From contig NW_019091443.1 in assembly GCF_001949145.1 (NCBI RefSeq), positions 453,556-497,780 on the forward strand: a stretch of 44,225 bases of DNA, in the 5' to 3' direction. This DNA is from Acanthaster planci. Lineage: Eukaryota > Echinodermata > Asteroidea > Valvatida > Acanthasteridae. The notes beneath the pieces were generated by a model. That model had not been told where the DNA came from. It ran no database searches and saw only the letters and a program-made list of their open reading frames with translations. Below, piece by piece: positions 1 to 10,060 of this stretch (position 1 is the stretch's first letter; each line of letters begins with the position of its first letter). Made by a program: the position numbers and the translations under genes.

Positions 1-850
1 ACACTTCATTTTAAAAATTTAAATATCGGTATCGTCAAGAGTGTGTTCTCAAAATGCTTTGTCACAGAACAAAACAAAGTATGCTGAAGTGTGAATTATA
101 AACATTTCTTATGACAAAATTTATAATCTTTTTGAATCGTGGTAGGCACAGTGCAGTCACACAGTGCACGGCTGTCCTTACAACATAAAAAACTGACAAT
201 GTAAATTTGTAACAAATATCTTTTAACTGAAATATATCTGAATAAGAAAGGGAAATAAATCCAAGACCCACTGGGTTGATAGTCTGGTTTAAAATGCCAC
301 AAATCTTGATATTGAATACCGCCAGGTATTCAATTCAACCAGACAGTTGACACAAGTAACAATGAATGAAAGCACAGAATCATGCCATCAAAATGATTCT
401 TCTTAATAATAAAACAACAGGGTATTACAGTTACAACTTAATGTAAAACCTGTACAAAATGAAGATCTGATGACAAACTGATATTTACACCATACATGTA
501 AGTATTACACACGCTTATCAGGTACAAGCTGCACCTACACTGCGCTGTGCAGAAAAATACACACCACACCACTGAACAACAGTCACTGTGCCACTGAACA
601 ACACTCCTCAAGCTGTGTGAATAGACATCACCCCATAAAGTGACCTTAACAGTACCGTATATCACATCAACATGTACAAATATCGAGTGCTTTAAAATTT
701 GCATGAAATGAGATACATGTACATGTCTGTGATGAACAGTGCCAACTGAAAGTTAACCCGAAAATGGGAAATTCTCTTCCTACTTTTTCTCATTCCAGGG
801 AATTCATTTCATTTCACAAACCGTGAAAACCTTTCTATTGTGAATTTTTT

Positions 851-975
851 TTTACAAAAGTGGGAAAAGATTATCACAGATTTTCCCACAAGTGGAAAAA
901 GAATTGTCGTACATTTTCACAGAAGTGATAAAAGAACTTTACACTTTCACACAAGTGGGAAATTCTTTTAACACC
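851..975. repeat. Degenerate minisatellite, about four units of ~32 bp
   Basis: Four successive blocks each carry the pattern CACANAAGTGGGAAAA followed by an AT-rich spacer (near 851, 887, 919 and 950). Units differ by substitutions and small indels, so the array is old. No coding potential is seen across it. Confidence 0.6.
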
Positions 976-3900
976 TGGTGAACTGAAAGTATGAATGTGG
1001 AAGTAAATTCTATTCACATTTCCCACTTCAATTCACAGTGTTCACTTTCAAATGCACTGTACAGTATGTGTCCCATTCAAAGTCAGGGGAAAATGCATCC
1101 AAATTATAAAAAACATGGAATAGGTATATTCTACATGAATACATGTAATTTTCAGTTTTGGAAATGCATGTAACAGCAGACCATATAACCATGTTAGGTC
1201 TGCAAAACTGCATTCCATTTTGGGAAATGCATTTGATGTTTCAAACATGTTCTGTTTTAAAATATGAGTACCTTTCCTTCTTGCCTACATGATATGTAGA
1301 TGTACATGTACTTCCACTCCCATCATGTGAAGAACTAACCCCAATTCCAATTAGTCCACAGCCTACACATACAAAATGTACACACAGATCAACACAAAAC
1401 CTTTTAACTACATGTATACTGCATACATGGTGTGCTGAGTGGGTACATGTAGTCCCTCAGTGGTTAAAGGATAATTTCTTTTGTTAGGAAATCAGGATTG
1501 CACTGAGAGGGCAAAAAATTGTCCCTGTTGCATTTTTAGCCCCACAAAATGTACCATACCGGTACATGTTGGTGCAGACCCAACAACATACATGTACATG
1601 TGTGCTCTGAACCCATGGAGCTCAAGTTGACACATTCCAAGATGTGCTGCTTATAAGTATGCATAATTTGATAAATTAGAGACAAAATCTAGCAATGATT
1701 TTCCAGGGCAGCTGGAATTAATTTTGTAGTCTTGCACATACATGTACATGTATACGGTGCACAGTACATGTGGATATGCATGTGAATATTCAATACTGTT
1801 TTCTATGCCTGGTTCAGGACATTGTTTGAAAAGTGAAGATGCCTGTACAATTTGTCATTTCACCAAATTAGATATTTCTCTACATCTGGCTGTTTTAATT
1901 ACCCTAAAAAAATTCATATTCAAAGTTCATGAAAAATGCCCTTATGGGTACTAACATGTGAATCAACATGTACATGTAGGTCTAGTGGAGAGCTACATGT
2001 ACATGTACAAGTACATGAATAAACAAAAAACGGACAGTCCACATTGTGTTTCCAACACTGTGCACAAATTTTGCTCAGGTTTACACTTTAAACGTGTGTC
2101 ATTACATCCAGAAGAAAAAACAGAAAATAACGAGCCAATACTAATGCTCTTAAGCCTGATTTCCGTATCAACATAAAGAGAAGCAGAGAGCTCCACCAAT
2201 CAATCCTTGATGATGCACAGTAATATGGAAACACTTCATCTTGACTAACGCTAAAATCAGCACAGACAGTCAGGAAAGTTGGATCAGGTCAGTGTTTCAT
2301 TCCTCAAAATTAAATCACCTTAGATTGGATTTTTTTCCGGAGATTTTCTGAAATTTCCTTAATTTTTCTATGAATTTTTCTCATTTTGTCCATAAATAAT
2401 GTGCATTTGAATTCACTCTGTTTTTCATAAAATGAATCGTGCTGCATACACCAGGCTTAGACCACTGATGGGAACCAGTCAAACAGCTGCACGAACACTG
2501 CTGCTAAACGTGGTTTAGGATGGCAACTTTTATCCCAAGGGCAAGAAGCGACATAAGATACATACCATACATCCAATCCTTGTTCTGAATTTGCCTTTTT
2601 TTTCATTGGAACACAACCGAAATCTACTTTTTCATGATTTTTTCTGTATTCTTGAAATTTTTTCTAAACTTTCCTTCAGAATTTAGATTTTCCTTTAAAG
2701 ACATGAAAATTTCCTTAAAATGAGGAAATTTCCTTCAAAGTGGAAATATTGGATCAGGTTCAACTTCACCAACTCTCTGCGTTGAGTCACTGGGTAGGCC
2801 TATACAAACATGCACGCTGGCATGACAGGTGTACAACGATGTTTCTCTTATTCAGTACCAATCATTTTGTCCATTTTCTCCTCATTACTAGCATACATGT
2901 TATGCAGCTCCAATGGCCCAATCGTCAACAAAATATAGCTGACCAAGAACAAAATACTGGTACCCCCAGTACATCTCGGTTTCAAGGGGTGGTATTGCCA
3001 CTTAAAAAGCATTTCATGTGAACATTTTCATCTGCCATTTTGTCTGGTTTTTCAGGTGGGATGACATCATGGAGCATCTGTTATCTGACTGTCTGTGTTT
3101 TGACGTTTTAATATGATCATTTGGGACTTAAGTTTCAATTATTATACACAGGTAATGCTCTTTTGGCCTACAATTAACCCATGACTCATAGTCACTGCTT
3201 ATTGGAGGTCAGTGTTGAAATTGCAATAACACAATGGTTACGTGTACTCAACAGCTTTTTGAAAGGAATCTTTTGATCACATGTATGTACTTTGGTACAA
3301 ACCACCTCTCTAAAAAAGGTGCAGTGTGCATGTACATTGTAATTACAAGTACATTTTTGTCTCTATCATTTTTGTAATACTAATATACATGTACATGTAT
3401 TTGTGCACTGTACGGTGCATTTCTTCATATACAGGTACTTGTACTATGTGTAAATCACAGCATTTACAATCACGACAAAAATCCTATTGCATTGTACCTC
3501 ATCTTTCACACGACAAAATAAATACTTATTATTAACTACATGTAACAGCTAAAAAGTACAAATACAGAGGAAAAAGATATGATTTCAGTGATTTTTTAAA
3601 TTTGTTAACAGAGTTGGCATTCCTAATGCAAGTGGGCAATTTTTTGCATTATTTGGTTGCAACAACAGTAAAGGTGTGATCACCTGCTCTAGTAACGAGT
3701 TTTGGGATATGAAAGACAGAATGAATCTGCTATATGATTTTCCATTTCAAAAAATGGTTATTTTCCTTTTCGCCAAATCCCAAATTCCACTTCAGAAATT
3801 TAAATTTTGTTTCATACCTAAATAAGCATAAGAAACTATGCATGCAAACCATCTGCCCACCCTTACATGTGTACCTTACTCCCTCTCCAAAGAAAACAAA

Positions 3901-5124
3901 CAAATATTGCTGGAAAATACTCTGCAAAAATTCCAACATTTTTTTTTAATTTAGTGAAAATTAAAAATTTCACACAATAAAGATGGCATTCCCCTTGATT
4001 TCCCACCAGCACACAGCACTCCTCGTGTAAAAAATCAGATTACATTTAAATACTGTACATGTACATGTAAAGTCATAAAGTACATGTACATGTAGGTCTT
4101 GCACGCAACAGTCGTTGATTACAATATGTTAATGTTGGACATCGACCTGCCATTTCATATGGCAGTGATGTGACAAAATTCAGAAAGTCAACATTAAATC
4201 TCAGCCTTAAAATGCACGCTTGTGACTGAAAACTTTGCTCTTCATTGAACACTTTTGAGGGCCCATCTACAGGTAGCTGTGGTACACCAAGCTTTCTAGG
4301 TTTTCAACTCAAGAAAAATTAGTCTCCCGTTTTGCTGCCAGTTTGATTGATTTGCCATGCACACAGATATAAGAAAACCCAGAGTGCATGCTCTGTATTC
4401 TACATACATGTACATTTACATAGTACATGTACTTATGTGCTGACATGGACGCGCAGCCACCACTGCCAATGTGGGCTGAAGTAAGCTAAACTTACTTCTA
4501 TTGAAACAGATCAGTATTACATCATTCAGAATGGTAAAGAGGGACTCCGAATACACTTTTACACGGGAAGTTCAGTGTAAATGTGTTATTAGATTTCCTT
4601 GGTTTATAGAATTTATTTTGCCTTTTTGAAACACTTGCTTTAGGCACTAGAATTTTGGCAAAATTTGTTGACCACCTCACATGTCACTACCCCACAGGAA
4701 ACCCTGTCGATTGTGGGATGAAAGCAGACTCTTACTAACATACAATCTACATGTACGTGTTTCCCCACCACTTGGTATGAAACAATTTACATGTACTTCA
4801 GTGGCCTGATGCAAAAGTTAGTCACAAACCAAACATTGCTGCAACACTGATAATAATGCTCAGGCTTCAAAGTTCAAGACTGCAAACGCTTCTCATGCCA
4901 CAGTGACAGTGTACATGTACACCATAGCAGATCCCACAAAAATTGTCATGAGAGCAGTTCATTTATAAGAGTGCACAGCTTTACACACATAACATACATG
5001 TATATGTAATTCAGGCACCACCAACTTCTGAGTTTGAGTGTATGAATACAAATATTTTAAATTTACTGTTGGTGTTGCTGCTCCAAGTATCCGTGCACTC
5101 CTGAACTGGGGCTAGATTCAATTG

Positions 5125-5185
5125 GTCATACATGTACATTGTACATGTACCAATACTAGTACATGTACACATACATGTACCTACG
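5125..5185. repeat. Dense cluster of TACATGTA / GTACATGTAC palindromic words
   Basis: ACATGTAC words recur about six times in 60 bp. The same word appears in dozens of places in the window, for example 1558-1600, 1738-1750, 1970-2010, 4055-4095 and 4910-4920. It is self-complementary, so it reads the same on both strands. It looks like a genome-wide short-word enrichment of this species rather than one mobile element. Confidence 0.6.
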
Positions 5186-5898
5186 AACATGTCACCATGG
5201 TGTGTGTATGTACCGCTACAAAGGAGAATTGATCGCAAGCTACATGTAGATTCAGTTTGCATTTCTGTTCTTTACCTGGCCGTCATGTGTGTATTAAAAG
5301 CAAAACATTAAGACAATCGATTGGGCTGGTATGAAGTGGAAAATAACTGTCACTAAAAAAGTCAATGTGTGTAAAAACAACTACATGTACAGTAAAGTTA
5401 AGGATTTCAGTGGCTGTAATAGGCTAACATACATGAATGTATTTGCACAGAGGGACATGATGGATAAGGTAAATTAGGGCAAGGTGAATCTGGCCCAGAA
5501 AACTGGAATTTTTGTGGGGCACTTTGGCCAGCAAGAAGGCAATACGTTTATAACCAAATACAAGTACATGTATTCATAAAACTCTAGCAATTTTCTTGGG
5601 AATGGCTCAATATTATTGTTTCATTCTTTGTCAAGGATTGCACATTTCAAATGCAACTCTGGTGTATTTTTGACTTCACTATCACCTCAAATCATTTAAA
5701 AGATAAATGTAAAGCATGGCAGTAATTTTTCGCAACAACCATTTACAAATCTAGAAAAATCTGACAATAGTATTAAGTAGCATCTACTGGGAAAACATTT
5801 TTGCCAGTCGTAGAAATTTTTACACTGTACGAGTAGGATGCCTTATTTTAAATGCATTTTGTATGTTTATATTTTTGATAAGGTCAAGCATAATCCTA

Positions 5899-6018
5899 CT
5901 TCTAATTACCTGCTCCAACCTAGCACCAACCCTAAATCTTTTTATTGAAAAAGAAATTCTTCTAATTACCTGCTCCAACCTAGCACCAACCCTAAATCTT
6001 TTTATTGAAAAAGAAATT
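5899..6018. repeat. Perfect tandem duplication, two 60-bp copies
   Basis: Positions 5899-5958 and 5959-6018 appear identical by eye (unit begins CTTCTAATTACCTGCTCC and ends AAAAAGAAATT). Perfect identity means either a recent duplication or an assembly stutter. Confidence 0.85.
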
Positions 6019-6584
6019 AAATAGAAAATACTGTTGCCAAAATGTTAAACAACTTTCATCATGACATTTTAGAGAAAAGGATCCATTGGAAAGGTTTTGG
6101 GGAGAGATTTTATTCAGAAAATGGAATTATTGACTTTAGTTTGCTGTTTTCATCTATCGTGGCTGGATTTTAAAAACCCATAACGGTCACTTTATAAATT
6201 TGGGGTCCAAAAGAGTGAGTTCTTTGTGTCCCTATTACACCTGACCTGTGTAATTTTACATGGAAATACATGTAAATGTCACTGAAATTGATTTCAAACT
6301 ATTTCGCTTTGTTTGGCAAGTAATTTGCATCAATTTATTACTCTTGGAAATTGCAGAATGTGCTCATTACAAATCATGTCAGACATGACATGGACACGAA
6401 AAAAATATCACCCCTAATTTATAGAATGACCCCAAAGATGCTAAACTAAAAACTCAGTGGACTTGACCTTACACACTTGGGGCAAGTTACGGGAAAGGCA
6501 CTGGGGGTTCAGCCCCACATGTACATGTAGGGCTGCAGATGGCCCTCTTTTGAATCACATCACAGCCCTATTTCACGGTATGAC

Positions 6585-7053
6585 TTTAATGCCTGAAATC
6601 CAAACTGCATGATTTGTCACAAACTTTGAATCCTAATACATGTATATCTTCTGAAAAGAGAATGACTCAACAATTTTGCTTACACTGTGGTAGCGGTATT
6701 CCTCAGAGTTTGGACTTTCATATGAGCACCCTAAAGCTTTCCAAAACCATATATTTTCCGATGTACAGGTATGGCACATTGAAAAACCCAGCCTCGGGTA
6801 TTGATATGCTGAGTGACCATGGATGTCGCCATTTTGAAAAAAATGCCTTCCAATGAAGGCAGTGCTTCTTGTGTTGGATTTCAAGGCACCCAACAGACAC
6901 TCTGGTATAGGTTGTACCATATGAAACTGGTTCCCATCACCTTGAGAGTCTGTCCTCGCGTGACAGATGAACAGGGAACTAGTGAAATGAAATTTGAATA
7001 GCATTCGGCCCATTTGTTTCACACGGATCTGGGTCGTGACCAGTGATCCCAAA
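6585..7053 (+). repeat. Left arm of a large imperfect inverted repeat
   Basis: Read as its reverse complement, this arm matches 8527-9072 in the same order. Shared landmarks are TTTAATGCCTG / CAGGCATTAAA at the outer ends, the GGATGTC and GAAGGCAGT blocks in the middle, and TTTGTTTCAC.CGGATCTGG near the inner ends. Divergence and indels are clear, so the structure is old. The 139-codon minus-strand open frame in this arm (6633-7052) has a homologous plus-strand frame in the other arm. This could be a remnant of a transposon-encoded or repeat-borne reading frame, but I recognise no domain. Confidence 0.75.
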
Positions 7054-7093
7054 CATGCTTCGCGCTATCCATTAGGGGTGCATTCCACCAAAT

Positions 7094-7529
7094 GGTTGTA
7101 TTTCTGCACACAAGCTCATTAATATTTGTGATCCCACAGGATCTTTACAATAAGACATGCCATAATCAGGAGGCATCATAGAAATATCTCTATAAATCCC
7201 AAATTTGGGACTGATAGTTTCCAGTTGGGGTATTTCACAAAAACCCCCAAATTGTGGGCCTATTTTACACAGAGGCGAGCGGCTACATTCAGAAATGAGC
7301 GCTTAGTTTTACTGTTGTTTTGTGGGTATCTTCCTTGAAAGGCGAATAAAAAAATATTTTCATGGCTAACCCCCATGAAATTGAAATGGAAAGTGATCTT
7401 CTTGCCATTATCTTGAATTTGCAGTAAAACAAATGGAGGCCAACCTCTTCACGAGAGTCAACAGGCGGCGCTATATCTGTCCGATTTTGCACTGTTTTCT
7501 ATGGGCACGTATTTAGTGTAGTGCAACCT
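7094..7529 (+). repeat. Direct repeat, copy 1
   Basis: From GGTTGTATTTCTGC to GTGTAGTGCAACCT this 436-bp block matches 8056-8501 with frequent small differences (roughly 85-90% by eye). Both copies lie between the two inverted arms. Just after this copy comes a YY1-like AAGATGGCGGC word at 7538-7548, absent after copy 2. Confidence 0.8.
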
Positions 7530-8055
7530 GTAAAGACAAGATGGCGGCGCCCATGGCAACAGACCAAAAGGGGGTGCCCTGTTCTTTTTTTTAGTGCTTT
7601 TTATTTACGGGCGGAGAAATGAGCAGTTTTGTCTTTGGAGGTTGTCAAAACAGTAACAATTATAGCCAAAGATCAGAGGAATGTACACCGTGTCTCTCGG
7701 AAGGGCTTATTGACTATTCTGTCCTATAATAACTGGAAGAAGACACCAGGGAAACAGAAATTAGAAAGCTTCAATCAACAATTCCGTCTGCTTGTCCTCT
7801 TTCTGGTAGTTTTTCTTTTCTGTGTCCCGCAGTTTTGCAGATGTTTGATTTCTCAGTTTGTTTACAAAATAAGATTGTCATTGCACACAAAACACTGCCA
7901 CATTCAGTGGCAACAGACAAACTGTATTATACTTCTTCAGAAAAACAAGAAAGCGTATTCAATTTTTGAAATTGGTTTCTATATTTCGGATAGATATTCT
8001 TTGCTTTAATCCATTTTTTAATACTGCCAAACCGGTCCCTGAGGTGATATTAAAG
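7530..8055. other. Spacer between direct repeats
   Basis: It contains AAGATGGCGGC (a YY1-type core) and a 126-codon plus-strand frame at 7629-8009 without recognisable domains. I do not call a gene. Confidence 0.4.
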
Positions 8056-8501
8056 GGTTGTATTTCTGCGCGTGAGCTCATTAATATTTTGTGATCCCAC
8101 GGAATTTTTACAATAAGACATGCCATAATCAGGAGGCATCATACAAATATTTCTATAAATACCAAATTTTGGACTGATACATGTAGTTTCCAGTTCGGGG
8201 TATTTCTTTCACCAAAAGCCCCAAATTGCGGGCCTATTGTGGATAGACGCTGGGAACTACATTAAGAAATGAGCGCTTAGTTTTACTGCTGTTTTGGGGG
8301 TACCTTAATGAAAGGCGAATAGAAAAAGATTTTCGTGGCTAACTCCCATGAAATTGAAAAGAAAAGTGATCTTCTTGCCATAATCTTGAATTTTCAGTTA
8401 AAAAAAGGAGGCCAACCTCTTCACGAGAGTCAACAGGCAGTGCTATTTCAGTTTGATTTTGCACTGTTTTCTATGGGGGCGTATTTGGTGTAGTGCAACC
8501 T
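8056..8501 (+). repeat. Direct repeat, copy 2
   Basis: This copy is homologous to 7094-7529 (same order, same strand), including the TTTACAATAAGACATGCC word and the GAAATGAGCGCTTAGTTTTAC word. The copies stop aligning at the same place (GTGCAACCT), which defines the right border of the repeat unit. Confidence 0.8.
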
Positions 8502-8526
8502 TAGACAGGTTCTGGTGTCTGTGAAC

Positions 8527-9072
8527 CAAAGTTGATCACTGATCGTGATCCAGATCCGCGTGAAACAAACAGGACCATGTAAGTACCATGCTCCACACAC
8601 ATACACGTGCTGTGGGCGTACTGTACACCAGCAAAGTGCACACTTAACTCAATACTGATCAATATTGTGACCGTGTCATAGGCCTATGAGTTATGCATTT
8701 ATTTATGGCACCTGTCGGGTACCTTCATCTCGGATGCAAGAAGTGTCATACTGCCTTCGTTAATGGCATCATTTTTAAATGTAGACATCCAGTCAGCAGA
8801 TCAATCCCACAGGCTGGGTTTTTCAAGGTGCCATAGGCCTACATCGGAAAATATACGTTTGGGAAAGCTAGGGTACGCCCCTTCTTGTATGAAAATTCAG
8901 ACTCTAACTCGGAGGAATATGACCATAAGTCATGACGACAGTGTCGTGGGTGTAAGTAAAATTCTTGAGTCATTCTCATTTCAGAATATAGGGCCTAGGC
9001 CTATTACTCATTAGGATTTAAATGTTTGTGACAATCCTGATGAAGTTTGGATTTCAGCCTTCAGGCATTAAA
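8527..9072 (-). repeat. Right arm of the large imperfect inverted repeat
   Basis: This arm is homologous in inverted orientation to 6585-7053. It contains an extra segment of roughly 100 bp after 8570 that is not obvious in the left arm. Together the arms and the inner direct repeats span about 2.5 kb. Confidence 0.75.
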
Positions 9073-9174
9073 CATATGAAATCCCCTACTGCCAGGGGCA
9101 CAAGGGGCCTGCCTACTCGTGCAAGTTACATAGGCCTAATTTTATGGGGGTCAGCCACCAAATTTTTTTTTTAT

Positions 9175-9519
9175 TCACCTTTCCCCGCATAGGCCATAGG
9201 CCCTACCCCCAAAATAGTCAGTCCTACATGTACATGTCCTAGTACGCCAAGGCTTAAGCAAATCCTGCACCTTTTCAACTTCGATGTCGACAGCCTTTTC
9301 AACAGCGTGGCCATTACAAACAGGAGAGAAGTGACCGTTGGTCTTGGTCGTTCCATTCAACACTCTTCCAATCTGACCGTTCGTAACATTGCCTTTTTCC
9401 CCCGCCGCGTACAGCACTTGTTTCGTCTCGGTCGCTCCTTTCCCTGGCACTTGCAGAATTACCGTACCATTCTTACCAGCTCTCGTACGGAGAGCCATGT
9501 TCACATTCACGGTTCTCAT
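9175..9519 (-). CDS. Candidate first coding exon of an unrecognised gene (partial)
   Basis: This minus-strand open frame of 114 codons is GC-richer than its surroundings. Two start codons are possible: the ATG at 9519, and one a few codons in that has a better Kozak context (AACATGG). The predicted N-terminal part is hydrophilic with basic and Gly/Thr/Asn-rich sequence, and contains EVEKVQDLLKPW near the end. No signal peptide or transmembrane segment is apparent. After about codon 90 the translation becomes repeat-like (TACATGTA words), so the true exon probably ends at a GT donor near 9240-9265. The CpG-richer sequence to the right would suit a promoter. I do not recognise the family. Downstream exons would lie further left and I could not identify any. 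Confidence 0.4.
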   Translation of the reverse strand: MRTVNVNMALRTRAGKNGTVILQVPGKGATETKQVLYAAGEKGNVTNGQIGRVLNGTTKTNGHFSPVCNGHAVEKAVDIEVEKVQDLLKPWRTRTCTCRTDYFGGRAYGLCGER

Positions 9520-9639
9520 TTTTTCGGTGTCCCTCCCAAGATGGTGCCAATTTCAATTTTTTGAAGGCCTACAACATTGGAGACGTAGAGAATTTATTGT
9601 AATTAACAACGTTTACGTAACTGTTGCTTACTGTTGATG

Positions 9640-10060
9640 GATACGACCGGTGCGTTGCGTTGTTGAACACGATGTGCATACATATACAGTGTACATTATT
9701 CAATGTACATGGCGCCGTGCCATGACGATCCGAAGTACAAGTCGAGATCGAGGGCACTGGGCGGGGTCAACCAGACTTGTTTCCACAGTGAACGATCCCA
9801 CGCAAATATAAACCTGAAATAGGATGGGTACCACTGCAGAAGACTTACACTGGGGACGTTATTGCGAAGGCTCATGACCGCCTGGACCTCTGCCGGGTAG
9901 CTCTAGGTGGCGCTAATTTGCCAACCTGACACCCGCGGTCATTCACGTCACCGCGCGCAGCGCAGCAGCTGAGTCAGCTACAGTACACCAGGGCAGTACA
10001 TATACATGTATGTCGACACTAGCCCGGGAAATTTGAGGCGAAACTCGAAGTGAAGTCGTT
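9640..10060 (-). promoter_or_regulatory. CpG-richer stretch, possible promoter of the leftward candidate gene
   Basis: CpG dinucleotides are unusually frequent here for the window (for example the CACCGCGCGCAGCGCAGCAG block near 9950). The stretch lies just upstream of the minus-strand candidate exon. I see no clear TATA box or initiator, so the call is positional. Confidence 0.3.

Larger units (their letters stand above)
1..6584. other. Non-coding AT-rich stretch, no supported gene
   Basis: I see no exon with convincing protein features here on either strand. Open frames are all under about 95 codons and of low-complexity composition. The stretch contains many TACATGTA words, T/A-rich runs, and the minisatellite and tandem duplication listed separately. 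It could be intergenic, or introns of a leftward gene whose first exon may lie at 9175-9519. Confidence 0.6.

Noticed and set aside
1-5300. CRISPR-like array of TACATGTA repeats
   Set aside because: The words are too short and irregularly spaced, have no uniform spacers, and lie in a eukaryotic genome.
6633-7052. 139-codon minus-strand frame as a host gene
   Set aside because: It lies in an inverted-repeat arm with a decayed counterpart at 8763-9014, so it is better explained as repeat sequence.
7629-8009. 126-codon frame near a YY1-like word as a gene start
   Set aside because: No domain, no splice context, and it sits between two repeat copies.
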